A stretch of DNA of 59,063 nt from Actinomycetes bacterium (GCA_024644345.1 JAHELE010000005.1:1-59063); one strand, 5' to 3'. Counted from the first letter of the stretch, positions 43,660-52,261 are shown. Notes: generated by a model not told the origin, from the sequence alone. Made by a program: numbers and translations.

Positions 43660-46101
43660 ATGGCCCGTCGCAAGTCCACCGCCCCGTCACCTGAGCCGGT
43701 CCGCGAGACGATCGTCGACGTCGACGTCGCCGACGAGATGCAAGGCAGCTTTCTCGAGTACGCCTACTCGGTGATCTACTCCAGGGCGCTACCCGATGCC
43801 CGTGACGGACTCAAGCCGGTCCACCGCCGGATCCTCTTCCAGATGGACGACATGGGGCTCCGCCCCGACCGCGGCCACGTGAAGTCGGCCCGCGTGGTCG
43901 GCGAGGTGATGGGCAAGCTGCACCCCCACGGTGACGGCGCCATCTATGACGCTCTCGTGCGGATGGCCCAACCGTTCTCGATGCGTCTTCCCCTGGTCGA
44001 CGGCCACGGCAACTTCGGCAGCCTCGACTCGGGCCCGGCAGCCATGCGGTACACCGAGTGCCGTCTGGACGCCGCGGCGCTCCTGATGACCGGATCGATC
44101 GATGAGGACGTCGTCGACTTCAACCCCAACTACGACGGTCAGCTCACCGAGCCCCAGGTGCTGCCGGCGGCGTACCCGAACCTGTTGGTGAACGGCGCAA
44201 CGGGCATCGCGGTGGGCATGGCCACGAACATGGCTCCGCACAACCTCGTCGAGGTCATTTCGGCGGCCCGCCATCTGCTGACCCACCCCACCGCCGATCT
44301 CGACACGATCATGCGCTTCATCCCCGGGCCCGACCTGCCAACCGGCGGCACGATCGTCGGCCTGGACGGAATCCGTGACGCCTACGCCACCGGCAAGGGG
44401 TCGTTCCGCGTCCGTGCGACCACCCGGATCGAGAACGTGACACCTCGACGCAAGGGCATCATCGTCACGGAGCTGCCGATGACCGTCGGACCGGAGAAGG
44501 TGGTCGAGAAGATCTCCGACCTCGTGCGCTCCAAGAAGCTGCAGGGCATCTCGAGCCTGGTCGATCTCACCGACCACGAGCAGGGGCTCCGCCTCGTGAT
44601 CGAGGTCAAGAACGGGTTCAACCCGGACGCCGTGCTCGACGAGCTCTACCGGCTCACGCCGATGGAGGATTCCTTCGGCATCAACAACGTCGCCCTCGTC
44701 GAGGGTCAGCCCCGCACGCTGGGTCTGCTCGAGATGCTGCGGGTCTACCTCGACCACCGCATCGACGTGGTCCGTAGACGCAGCGAGTTCCGCAGACGCA
44801 AGGCCAGCGACCGACTGCACCTGGTCGACGGACTCCTGATCGCGATCATCGACATCGACGAGGTCATCGCCGTGATCCGTGGCTCCGATGACACCGCACA
44901 GGCCAAGGAACGCCTGATGGGGGTCTTCGACCTCAGCGACGCGCAGACCACCTACATCCTGGACATGCCGCTGCGTCGTCTCACCAAGTTCAGCCGGATC
45001 GAGCTCGAGACCGAGCGCGAACAGCTGGTCGCCACCATCGACGAGCTGACCGTGCTGCTCGAGGACGAGAAGGCCTTGAAGAAGCTGGTGTCCAGCGAGC
45101 TCGCTGATGTCGCCAAGACGTTCGGGACGCCGCGCCGCACTGTGCTTCTCGAGTCGGCGGGCCAGCCCACCAGGGCCTCGACCCCGTTGGAGGTCACCGA
45201 CGATCCCTGTCGCGTCCTGCTGTCGGCCACTGGCCTGCTCGCGCGCACCCTCGACGCCGAGCCGCTGTCACCCTTGGCCAAGCGCGCGAAGCACGACGTG
45301 ATCGTGGGTGACGTCGCCACAACTGCTCGAGGTCAGATCGGCCTGCTCACCTCCTCCGGCGAGGTTGTGCGACTGTCGGTGCTCGATCTTCCGTCCTTGC
45401 CCAACACGGCGACCGGGCCGACCCTCGCCGGCGGCGCCCCCGTGCGCGAGTTCGTCGACCTCGCCCGAGGCGAGTCGGCGCTCGGCCTGGTGCCCATCGA
45501 CGGCTCCACGACCGTCGCCCTGGGCACCAAGGACGGCATCGTCAAACGCGTCGTCGTGGACGCACCGTCGAACAAGGACCGCTGGGACGTCATCGCCCTG
45601 AAGGCCGGCGACGAAGTAGTGGGAGCGACGCCGGTTACCGATGCTGACGATGTGGTGTTCATCACCTCGGACGCACAGCTGCTGCGGTTCGGCGCTGCCG
45701 CCGTCCGACCGCAGGGTCGAGCGGCCGGGGGCATGGCGGGCATCCGGCTGGGCGGCGACGCAGTCGTCACGTTCTTCGGTGCCGTCCCTACCGATGTTCC
45801 AGCTGCAGTTGTCACGGTGTCGGGCAGTTCGGCGGCGCTCCCTGGCACGGAGGCCGGAAGCGTCAAGGTGACCGACTTGGCCGAGTACCCGACCAAGGGA
45901 CGCGGCACCGGCGGGGTGCGCTGCCATCGCTTCCTTCGGGGTGAGGACATCGTGATCTTGGCCTGGGCCGGACCCCGCTCGCCGATCGGATGCGCCGCCG
46001 CCGGCGTCCCCATTGACCTTCCGGTCGCCGAGGGCAAGCGCGATGGCAGCGGCGAACCCGCCACTCAACCGATCGCCGCCGTGGGATCCACCCGAGGATG
46101 A
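43660..46101 (+). CDS. parC: DNA topoisomerase IV subunit A (ParC/GyrA family)
   Basis: The 813-residue protein carries the catalytic Tyr131 in AAMRYTECRL and the GyrA/ParC breakage core (ARDGLKPVHRRILFQMDDMG and GKLHPHGDGAIYDALVRM). The C-terminal beta-pinwheel region has no clear GyrA box, and the motif RPQGRAAGGMAG is only a weak echo. This fits topoisomerase IV rather than gyrase. At the position of the quinolone-critical Ser83 of E. coli GyrA it has Gly93, while Asp97 (Asp87 equivalent) is kept. The sucrase/ferredoxin-like gene overlaps its stop as ATGA. The partner subunit, ParE, is encoded 3 kb downstream on the other strand. Confidence 0.93.
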   Translation: MARRKSTAPSPEPVRETIVDVDVADEMQGSFLEYAYSVIYSRALPDARDGLKPVHRRILFQMDDMGLRPDRGHVKSARVVGEVMGKLHPHGDGAIYDALVRMAQPFSMRLPLVDGHGNFGSLDSGPAAMRYTECRLDAAALLMTGSIDEDVVDFNPNYDGQLTEPQVLPAAYPNLLVNGATGIAVGMATNMAPHNLVEVISAARHLLTHPTADLDTIMRFIPGPDLPTGGTIVGLDGIRDAYATGKGSFRVRATTRIENVTPRRKGIIVTELPMTVGPEKVVEKISDLVRSKKLQGISSLVDLTDHEQGLRLVIEVKNGFNPDAVLDELYRLTPMEDSFGINNVALVEGQPRTLGLLEMLRVYLDHRIDVVRRRSEFRRRKASDRLHLVDGLLIAIIDIDEVIAVIRGSDDTAQAKERLMGVFDLSDAQTTYILDMPLRRLTKFSRIELETEREQLVATIDELTVLLEDEKALKKLVSSELADVAKTFGTPRRTVLLESAGQPTRASTPLEVTDDPCRVLLSATGLLARTLDAEPLSPLAKRAKHDVIVGDVATTARGQIGLLTSSGEVVRLSVLDLPSLPNTATGPTLAGGAPVREFVDLARGESALGLVPIDGSTTVALGTKDGIVKRVVVDAPSNKDRWDVIALKAGDEVVGATPVTDADDVVFITSDAQLLRFGAAAVRPQGRAAGGMAGIRLGGDAVVTFFGAVPTDVPAAVVTVSGSSAALPGTEAGSVKVTDLAEYPTKGRGTGGVRCHRFLRGEDIVILAWAGPRSPIGCAAAGVPIDLPVAEGKRDGSGEPATQPIAAVGSTRG

Positions 46102-46982
46102 CCACCTGCACGACGATCCGCGCGGCCACGGGGGAACCGCTCGCCGGCACCGCGCCACATGCCCGGCTCTGGATACTGCTCGAACAACCGGGACCGTGGG
46201 GTCGTGACGCGCTGACCGAGAGCCACCTCCCGGCCGAGACCGGCCGCGCACTGGCCGCCCTTGGCGAGGGGCTCCCGGTGCGGGTCGGGCTGATCCGCTC
46301 CGTGGGCGCCCATGCCGACACGACCGTCGGGGCGCGCACGCTGCTGGTCGCACGTACCGATCAGGATGCGTCCTGGCTGGCCACCCGCCGGGTCGATCAG
46401 GTCCAGGTCCTGCCCGACGATCTGGACATCGAGGCGCTCCTCGCCGCCGACGCGCCGCCACAGGGCCTGCCGGGAGATCCTGAACCAGGCCCGAGTCAGG
46501 CGTTGCTCGTCTGTACCAATGCCAAGCGGGACCAGTGCTGCGCCGTTCTCGGTCGCCCGCTCGCCGCCTCGCTGGTCCAGGGTTCGAACGGCAGGGTCCA
46601 GGTGTGGGAGACCACGCACACCAGTGGCCATCGTTTCGCCCCGACCTTCGTCTCGCTTCCCGATGGGTATCTGTTCGGCGGTCCCGATGCCGCCGCACGC
46701 GGCCTCGACGCGTGCCGAGGTCGATCGTCCCTCGCGGCGGCTGCCCAGGTGGCCGAGCTGGCCGTGCTCCGACGGCTCGACGCGTCCAGCCCGACGGCGT
46801 TGGAGGTGCGTGAGGCTGCTGGATCCGCCGAGGGCAGGTCGACAACAGGCTCCACCTGGCTGGTCACAGCAGACACAGCGACCTTCACCGTCGACGTCGA
46901 GCGCGTGCCAGGCGCTGAGCGCCCGGAGTCGTGCGGCAAGGGTCCGGTTCCCTTCTACTCGATGACGGCAGCGATCCGCTGA
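46098..46982 (+). CDS. Sucrase/ferredoxin-like protein
   Basis: The 294-residue protein belongs to the sucrase/ferredoxin-like (PF06999) group with a thioredoxin-like [2Fe-2S] fold. The signature reads LVCTNAKRDQCCAVLGRPLA, with three Cys, and later HTSGHRFAPTFVSLPDGYLFGG. Earlier parts are WILLEQPGPWGRDALTESHLP and RVGLIRSVG. Function in actinobacteria is unknown, and the historical sucrase label should not be taken literally. The ATG overlaps the parC stop (ATGA), so the gene is translationally coupled to parC. Confidence 0.88.
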   Translation: MTTCTTIRAATGEPLAGTAPHARLWILLEQPGPWGRDALTESHLPAETGRALAALGEGLPVRVGLIRSVGAHADTTVGARTLLVARTDQDASWLATRRVDQVQVLPDDLDIEALLAADAPPQGLPGDPEPGPSQALLVCTNAKRDQCCAVLGRPLAASLVQGSNGRVQVWETTHTSGHRFAPTFVSLPDGYLFGGPDAAARGLDACRGRSSLAAAAQVAELAVLRRLDASSPTALEVREAAGSAEGRSTTGSTWLVTADTATFTVDVERVPGAERPESCGKGPVPFYSMTAAIR

Positions 46983-46995
46983 CACCGAGCGCCGT

Positions 46996-47535
46996 CTACC
47001 AGTCGTCACCGAGCCGGGCATCCACCGCGATGGAGACCGAGAGGTCGACCGCACGGCCGGCGTGGCCGCACGGCAACGCCATGACCCCGGCGTCCTCGTC
47101 CGGCGTTCGGCGCCATTGGCCACCGTCCACGACAAACGTCGGCCCCTGCCAGCGCCGCCATCCGAGACGCTCGTAGAAGTGGTGCCGTTCGGTCGATAGC
47201 ACGCCGAGCCCGTACCCCTCGGCGATGATCTTGCCTGCCTCACCCATCACGGCGCTGCCGATACCCGTCCGACGCCAACCGACACTGACAGCCACCGCTT
47301 CCACGTAGCCCACATCCACGATCTGCTCGTCGATGTAGACGGGACGTCTCATCACGGCGGCATGGCCGACCGGAACGGACGTGTCGAATGCGATGACGTG
47401 AGTTCCACCGAGAGCGTGCTCCCATTCATGCTCATTGAAGTCGTCGAAGGACGCCCACAGCAAAGAACGCAGCCCGGTGCGCGTCTCGACATCCAGCTGA
47501 TTGGACGCCATCCGCACCATTCTCATGTGTCGCAC
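46996..47535 (-). CDS. AAC(2')-I-like aminoglycoside 2'-N-acetyltransferase (GNAT)
   Basis: The 179-residue protein resembles chromosomal AAC(2')-I enzymes such as AAC(2')-Ic of M. tuberculosis. Corresponding stretches are LDVETRTGLRSL, HEWEHALGGTHV, VGHAAVMRR, GYVEAVAVSVGWRRTGIG (CoA-binding), GVLSTERHHFYERLGWRRWQGPT, RTPDEDAGVMALP and the end RLGDDW. Length fits. Such enzymes acetylate the 2'-amino group of aminoglycosides, and mycobacterial ones are intrinsic genes whose native substrate may differ. Several ATG codons near the start make the exact N-terminus uncertain. The gene is convergent with the sucrase/ferredoxin-like gene. Confidence 0.83.
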   Translation of the reverse strand: MRHMRMVRMASNQLDVETRTGLRSLLWASFDDFNEHEWEHALGGTHVIAFDTSVPVGHAAVMRRPVYIDEQIVDVGYVEAVAVSVGWRRTGIGSAVMGEAGKIIAEGYGLGVLSTERHHFYERLGWRRWQGPTFVVDGGQWRRTPDEDAGVMALPCGHAGRAVDLSVSIAVDARLGDDW

Positions 47536-47620
47536 GCCACCATCCTGCCCACACCAGGTGGGTTCACCGCTGACATAGGGGCGTCAGATCCGGACGATGA
47601 TGCTGCGGCAGGATGGGGTC

Positions 47621-48187
47621 ATGGCTCTCACCTCGACACTGGTTCCGCTGGGGACGACCGCGCCCGACTTCACACTTCCGGACCTCGAGGGCGTCACTCA
47701 TCGGCTGGTCGACTTCACGGCCCCGGTCCTCGTGGTGGCGTTCGTCTGCAACCACTGCCCCTACGTCCAGCACATCGAGCTCGCCCTGGGTCGATTCACA
47801 CCCACCCACGAGCTTGACGTGGTTGCCATCTCCAGCAACGACATCAGCCGCTACCCCGACGACGCGCCAGCGGCGCTGGCCGAACAGGCCGAGCGGGCCG
47901 GCTGGCAGTTCCCTTACCTCTTGGACAGCGACCAGCAGACAGCCAAGGCGTACGGAGCGGTCTGCACCCCCGACTTCTTCGTCTACGGCAGCGACCGCAC
48001 ACTCGCCTATCGAGGGGCGTTCGACGAATCGACACCGGGAAACGGACGTCCCGTCACCGGCGCTGCCCTCGCCGCCGCGATCGACCTCGTGTCAGCCGGC
48101 CAGCCAGTCCCCGAACCGCACCAACCAAGCATGGGATGCAGCATCAAGTGGCTTCCCGGCAACGAGCCGACAGGAGATTCCCGATGA
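47621..48187 (+). CDS. Thioredoxin-like / AhpC-TSA family protein
   Basis: The 188-residue protein (ATG at 47621) has a peroxiredoxin/thioredoxin fold. It starts TLVPLGTTAPDFTLPDLEGV, has the redox site VAFVCNHCPYVQHIE (CNHC), and continues VVAISSNDISRYPDDAP and YGAVCTPDFFVYGSDRTLAYRG. The C-terminus has CSIKWLPG. It resembles the thioredoxin-like proteins with a CNHCPYV motif found widely in bacteria. The partner is unknown. Its stop overlaps the carbonic anhydrase start (ATGA), so they are coupled. Confidence 0.9.
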   Translation: MALTSTLVPLGTTAPDFTLPDLEGVTHRLVDFTAPVLVVAFVCNHCPYVQHIELALGRFTPTHELDVVAISSNDISRYPDDAPAALAEQAERAGWQFPYLLDSDQQTAKAYGAVCTPDFFVYGSDRTLAYRGAFDESTPGNGRPVTGAALAAAIDLVSAGQPVPEPHQPSMGCSIKWLPGNEPTGDSR

Positions 48188-48705
48188 CCTTCGAAGGGGC
48201 GTTCGACGACCTGCTCGCGGCGAACAGCGAGTTCGCCGCGACCTTCCAGAACGCAGGACTTCCCGCACCGGCGGCCAGAGGGCTGGCGGTACTGACCTGC
48301 ATGGACTCACGCATCGACCCGTTCAGCATCCTGGGCATCGGCCCCGGCGACGCCAAGGTCCTTCGGAATGCGGGTGGCCGGGTCACGGAGGACGTCCTGC
48401 GCACCCTCGTTCTCGGGGCCTATCTGCTCAATGTCACCCGGGTGCTGGTGATGCCACACACCAAGTGCGCCATGGCCGGCTTCACCGAGGACGAGATCCA
48501 CCAGAAGATCAGCGCAGAGCACGGCGTTGATACGCGCAGCCTTGAGTTCCGCACCACCGACGACCAGCTTGCCTCGCTGCGGCAGGACATGGTGCGGATC
48601 GAGTCGTACCCCCTGCTGCCACCAGGGCTCGCGGTGGGCGGGGTCGTCTTCGACGTCGACACCGGGCGCATCATTCCGCTGGACCAGGCGAGTACCAGTA
48701 GCTGA
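48184..48705 (+). CDS. Beta-class carbonic anhydrase
   Basis: The 173-residue protein has the beta-CA zinc ligands. These are Cys39, with Asp41 and Arg43, in LTCMDSRIDP, and His92 and Cys95 in VMPHTKCAMAG. Other parts are ILGIGPGDAKVLRNAGGRVT and EDEIHQKISAEHGVDTRSLEF. The family hydrates CO2 to bicarbonate. It is coupled to the thioredoxin-like gene by ATGA. The C-terminal PLLPPGLAVGGVVFDVDTGRI is typical of the small type. The start is fixed by the overlap; the track's 48136 lies inside the preceding gene. Confidence 0.94.
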   Translation: MTFEGAFDDLLAANSEFAATFQNAGLPAPAARGLAVLTCMDSRIDPFSILGIGPGDAKVLRNAGGRVTEDVLRTLVLGAYLLNVTRVLVMPHTKCAMAGFTEDEIHQKISAEHGVDTRSLEFRTTDDQLASLRQDMVRIESYPLLPPGLAVGGVVFDVDTGRIIPLDQASTSS

Positions 48706-48726
48706 ACCGGCAGGTACGCGTGTCGG

Positions 48727-48996
48727 TCAGTCGCGGCGGCTGTAGGCACCGGACGTGTACGACGTGATGTCGAACGCCACTCCGAGGAGGACCAGGAACC
48801 AGCCGAAGCCCGACACCTCCTGGACAGGCGCCCACGCGATTGCCCAGAAGAGCGCGGTCCACGGCAGGAACACCAGTCCGAGAAGCTTCAACCAGAAGCT
48901 GTCGATCGACTGGTTCACCTCATCGGTGAAGATCCAGGCGAACAGGAAGGCGACACGTGGGCCTATCAGGCCCATGAGGGCGACGACGCAGCACAT
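48727..48996 (-). CDS. Small membrane protein of unknown function
   Basis: The 89-residue protein has two or three hydrophobic helices (VALMGLIGPRVAFLFAWIF, LLGLVFLPWTALFWAIAWAP, GWFLVLLGVAFDI) and a short basic C-terminus. It resembles small actinobacterial membrane proteins of the YqaE/TMEM type, but I cannot name a family. It lies 18 bases downstream of the parE stop on the same strand and may be cotranscribed with parE. It converges on the beta-carbonic anhydrase gene. Confidence 0.7.
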   Translation of the reverse strand: MCCVVALMGLIGPRVAFLFAWIFTDEVNQSIDSFWLKLLGLVFLPWTALFWAIAWAPVQEVSGFGWFLVLLGVAFDITSYTSGAYSRRD

Positions 48997-49014
48997 GTGA
49001 GCGACCTTAGTGGG

Positions 49015-51162
49015 TCAGGCGTCGATGCGGGCCCGATCGAGATCAGCGGCGCCCTCGATGATGAAGTGGCGGCGCGGCGCCACTTCATTGCCCATCAGCA
49101 GCTCGAAGACGCCAGACCCCTCCTCCGCGTCGGCCAGCGTGATCCGCCGGAGCGTGCGGTGCCTCGGGTCCATCGTGGTCTCGCGCAGCTGTGCGGCGTC
49201 CATCTCACCGAGCCCCTTGTAGCGCTGGATCGGCTGTTTGATCCGCTTGCCCTTCTTGTCGATGTCGGCGACCAGCTTCTTCATCTCGGCGTCTGTGTAG
49301 GCGTACACGACCTCGTTCTTCTTTCCGCCACCGGTGATGATCTCGACTCTGTGCAGCGGAGGTACGGCCGCGTAGACGCGACCCTCGGCCAACATTGGTC
49401 GCATGTACCGGTGGAACAGGGTCAGCAGCAGGGTGCGGATGTGGGCACCGTCGACGTCGGCGTCGGTCATGATGATGATCTTGCCGTAGCGCACGGCATC
49501 CGGGTCGAACGTCCGACCCGACCCTGCCCCCAGCACCTGGATCAGCGAGGCGCACTCACTGTTCTTGAGCATGTCGCCGACGGAAGCCTTCTGCACGTTG
49601 AGGATCTTTCCGCGAATCGGCAGCAGCGCCTGGAACTCTGAGGACCTCGCCAGCTTCGCGGTACCGAGGGCACTGTCGCCCTCGACGATGAAGAGCTCGG
49701 TGCGCTCGATGTCGTCGCTGCGGCAGTCGGCGAGCTTGGCCGGCAACGAAGACGTCTCGAGCGCGTTCTTGCGGCGTTGCAGCTCTTTGGAGTGACGGGC
49801 CGCAATCCTGGCACGGGCAGCACCAACGACCTTCTCCAGAATCGCGCGGGCCCTGGCCTTGTCTGCGCGCTTGGTCGAGGTCAAGACCTTGGTCAGCTCG
49901 CGGTTGACGACGTGCGACACGATGCGGGTGGCGGCCGAGGTGCCGAGCACCTCTTTGGTCTGACCCTCGAACTGCGGCTCGGCCAACCGGACGCACACCA
50001 CGCCCGTGAGGCCTTCGAGGACGTCGTCCTTGATGACCGGATCGTCGTTTGCCTTGAGCAGCTTGGCTGCCCGCAGCTGCTCGTTGACGGTGCGCACCAG
50101 ACCGCGCTCAAAACCGGAAACGTGGGTTCCGCCCTTGGGGGTGGCGATGATGTTCACGAAGCTGCGCACGGTGCTGTCATACCCGCTGCCCCAGCGCAGG
50201 GCGATGTCGACCGTCAGCTCGCGCTCGACCTCGGTCGGGGTCATGTGCCCCTTGGAGTCGAGGACGGGCACCGTCTCGTGGAAATGGCCGACGCCGTGCA
50301 GTCGTACCGGATCGGCAACGGGCTCGTCGGTGCTGAGGTACTCGACGTACTCGGTGATGCCCCCGTCGAACCGGAACGACTCCTCGAGCACCTCGTCACC
50401 GCGCTCGTCATGGAGGGTGAGGGTGAGCCCAGGCACGAGAAAGGCGGTCTGGCGCATCCGGTTCTGGAGGTCGTCGAGCGACACCTCGGCGTCCTTCAGG
50501 AAGATCTCGCGGTCAGCCCAGTAGCGGACCCGCGTGCCGGTCTTCTTCTTGGGAGCCTTGCCGACGACCCGCAGACCCGAACGCTTGGTGAAGGCGGCTG
50601 TATCGCCGTCGGCGGCGAACTCGCCGGGGATGCCCCGCCGGAACGACATCGTGTGAATCTTTCCGTCGCGGTCGACCTCGACGTCCAGCCGCGACGAGAG
50701 CGCGTTGACGACTGACGCGCCCACCCCGTGCAGGCCGCCGGACGCGGTGTAGGAACCGCCGCCGAACTTGCCGCCGGCATGGAGCCGGGTCATCACGACC
50801 TCGACACCGGTCAGCTTGGTCTTCGGCTCGACGTCCACGGGGATCCCGCGGCCGTCGTCCTCGATCTCGACCGACCCGTCCGGCAGCAGCCTGACGTCGA
50901 TCTGGTGGCAGTGACCGGCGAGCGACTCGTCCACCGCGTTGTCGATGATCTCCCACAGGCAGTGCATCAGACCACGGGAGTCGGTGGAGCCGATGTACAT
51001 GCCAGGGCGCTTGCGGACCGCTTCGAGCCCCTCGAGGACGGACAGATTCTTGGCCGTGTAGCCGCCCCGGCTGGGTGCGGGGGGTCGCTTGGTGGCGGCC
51101 GTGCCTGGTCTCGACGAGGTGGAGCTGCTGCTCGGACGCGAGGAGGCACGGGCTGACGACAC
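49015..51162 (-). CDS. parE: DNA topoisomerase IV subunit B (ParE/GyrB family)
   Basis: The 715-residue protein has the GHKL ATPase motifs EIIDNAVDESLAG, DDGRGIPVDVEPKT and GGLHGVGASVVNALSSRLD. The TOPRIM motifs are FIVEGDSALGTAKLARSSEFQALLPIRGKILNVQ and IIIMTDADVDGAHIRTLLLTL. The N-terminal 35 residues are Ser/Pro/Arg-rich and probably disordered. It pairs with ParC to unlink replicated chromosomes using ATP. The domain order matches GyrB/ParE. The ParC partner makes ParE the likely identity. Its promoter lies in the 258 bases shared with the DUF7455 gene. Confidence 0.93.
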   Translation of the reverse strand: MSSARASSRPSSSSTSSRPGTAATKRPPAPSRGGYTAKNLSVLEGLEAVRKRPGMYIGSTDSRGLMHCLWEIIDNAVDESLAGHCHQIDVRLLPDGSVEIEDDGRGIPVDVEPKTKLTGVEVVMTRLHAGGKFGGGSYTASGGLHGVGASVVNALSSRLDVEVDRDGKIHTMSFRRGIPGEFAADGDTAAFTKRSGLRVVGKAPKKKTGTRVRYWADREIFLKDAEVSLDDLQNRMRQTAFLVPGLTLTLHDERGDEVLEESFRFDGGITEYVEYLSTDEPVADPVRLHGVGHFHETVPVLDSKGHMTPTEVERELTVDIALRWGSGYDSTVRSFVNIIATPKGGTHVSGFERGLVRTVNEQLRAAKLLKANDDPVIKDDVLEGLTGVVCVRLAEPQFEGQTKEVLGTSAATRIVSHVVNRELTKVLTSTKRADKARARAILEKVVGAARARIAARHSKELQRRKNALETSSLPAKLADCRSDDIERTELFIVEGDSALGTAKLARSSEFQALLPIRGKILNVQKASVGDMLKNSECASLIQVLGAGSGRTFDPDAVRYGKIIIMTDADVDGAHIRTLLLTLFHRYMRPMLAEGRVYAAVPPLHRVEIITGGGKKNEVVYAYTDAEMKKLVADIDKKGKRIKQPIQRYKGLGEMDAAQLRETTMDPRHRTLRRITLADAEEGSGVFELLMGNEVAPRRHFIIEGAADLDRARIDA

Positions 51163-51240
51163 GGCTCTGAGGCTATCTGGCAGGTCCGACCGGGTGATGT
51201 TGGCGCTCCGATGGACGCATTCCGGTCACGGTCGGCGTGT

Positions 51241-51256
51241 CGTGACCCAGATCACA
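51241..51256. promoter_or_regulatory. CRP/FNR-like palindrome between parE and DUF7455 genes
   Basis: CGTGACCCAGATCACA (minus strand TGTGATCTGGGTCACG) has half-sites TGTGA and TCACG with a 6-base centre. That is a near match to the CRP/FNR consensus TGTGA-N6-TCACA. It lies about 80 bases upstream of parE and about 165 bases before the DUF7455 start. The factor is inferred from resemblance only. Confidence 0.5.
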
Positions 51257-51343
51257 CGATCCTCTAGGTGAAGGTGTACGCCAACGGCGAACCCCGCCGC
51301 AGCCAGCAGCGGGAAGTGTCGGACTGTGGTGAGATGTTGAACA

Positions 51344-51365
51344 GATGCCGGGAGTTCCCGGCATC
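51344..51365. promoter_or_regulatory. Perfect hairpin in the DUF7455 upstream region
   Basis: GATGCCGGGA-GT-TCCCGGCATC is a perfect 10-base inverted repeat with a 2-base centre, 55 bases before the DUF7455 start. It could be an operator, a leader hairpin or a terminator for upstream read-through. There is no T-run. Confidence 0.55.
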
Positions 51366-51420
51366 GAACCGACGGTCACGTGGCCCAGGCCGCGAGGCTC
51401 TCAGTGAGGAGTGAGGCGAC

Positions 51421-51621
51421 GTGACGACCACACTGGCCCCCGACACCACGCTGACCGCTGCCGACCGCTGTGACAAGTGCGGCGCGCAGGCCTATGTCCG
51501 CGTTCGCCTGATCACCGGCGAGCTGCACTTCTGTGCCCACCACGCCAAGCAGTTCGAGCCGAAGTTGAAGTCTGTCGCCGTGGAGATCACCGACGAGACG
51601 GCACGGCTGGCCGAGAGCTGA
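51421..51621 (+). CDS. DUF7455 small zinc-finger-like protein
   Basis: The 66-residue protein matches the small actinobacterial DUF7455 proteins. It has TAADRCDKCGAQAYVRVRL and FCAHHAKQF, a CxxC plus CxxH zinc-ribbon pattern. The rest is short and acidic at the end. Function is unknown. The ribosome site is GTGAGGAGTGAGGCGAC just before the GTG at 51421. It diverges from parE. Confidence 0.88.
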   Translation: MTTTLAPDTTLTAADRCDKCGAQAYVRVRLITGELHFCAHHAKQFEPKLKSVAVEITDETARLAES

Positions 51622-51675
51622 GCCACACCTTCCCGGCCTGATCGGGCTGCGGCTCCTATCTCAGGAGTGTGTGTT

Positions 51676-52125
51676 TCACGACCGCGTCTCGGAACCGGGC
51701 TGCCCGCACTTGGCGACCTCGAGTTCGACTGCCAGCATCATCAAGCCTGACGCGCCTTCGCCTTGCGCCTGGAGTGTCAGCAGATCGCCCGGCCTGGCGA
51801 TCTTGCGCGTGATTCGTACCTCAGCCGTCATGTTCCCGTGGCTGTCGGCAAGAACGCTCTTCCAGGTTCCGGTGTCGTTCTGAGCCTCGATGATCCAGCG
51901 GAGTTCGACCACTGAGTCAGGTGTGAAGTCGAACCCCGAGATCTGAACGGCGTCGCCGGGACTGATCCGCCCCAGCGCGCAGTTCGTGGACGGCGACGCG
52001 ATGAGGTCGCTGCTGCGGGGTCCGACGAACGCGTCCGAGAACTCGTTCACGTCGGTATTCCCGCACGATGCCAGCAGGACGAGCAGTACTGCGGCCGCAC
52101 AAACTGCCCCACCAAGACGCACCAT
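51676..52125 (-). CDS. Lipoprotein of unknown function
   Basis: The 149-residue protein has a signal sequence (VCAAAVLLVLL) and lipobox LLASC with the Cys near residue 21. The mature part (PGDAVQISGFDFTPDSVVELRWI and MMLAVELEVAKCGQPGSE) looks like an immunoglobulin-like beta domain with two Cys. No family can be named. It lies 154 bases downstream of the secreted-protein gene on the same strand and converges with the DUF7455 gene. Confidence 0.8.
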   Translation of the reverse strand: MVRLGGAVCAAAVLLVLLASCGNTDVNEFSDAFVGPRSSDLIASPSTNCALGRISPGDAVQISGFDFTPDSVVELRWIIEAQNDTGTWKSVLADSHGNMTAEVRITRKIARPGDLLTLQAQGEGASGLMMLAVELEVAKCGQPGSETRS

Positions 52126-52230
52126 TTGAACCTAGCGCCCCCAGCGCCCTGCGTCACCACCGACGCTGCGGAATGCGAAATGTCCGAGATCTCACCCCGG
52201 CCACCGAGCGATTCCCGTCCCGGACCGTCA

Positions 52231-52261
52231 CCGCCCGCCACCGTGGGACGGCGGCGGGCGG
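52231..52261 (-). terminator. Hairpin downstream of the secreted-protein gene
   Basis: CCGCCCGCC and GGCGGGCGG form a 9-base stem around a 13-base loop. It sits 19 bases beyond the 3' end of the minus-strand gene for the secreted protein, so it probably ends that transcript. There is no T-run. Confidence 0.6.

Noticed and set aside
45268-46845. 525-codon minus-strand ORF
   Set aside because: Antisense to parC and the sucrase/ferredoxin-like gene; a GC-rich shadow frame.
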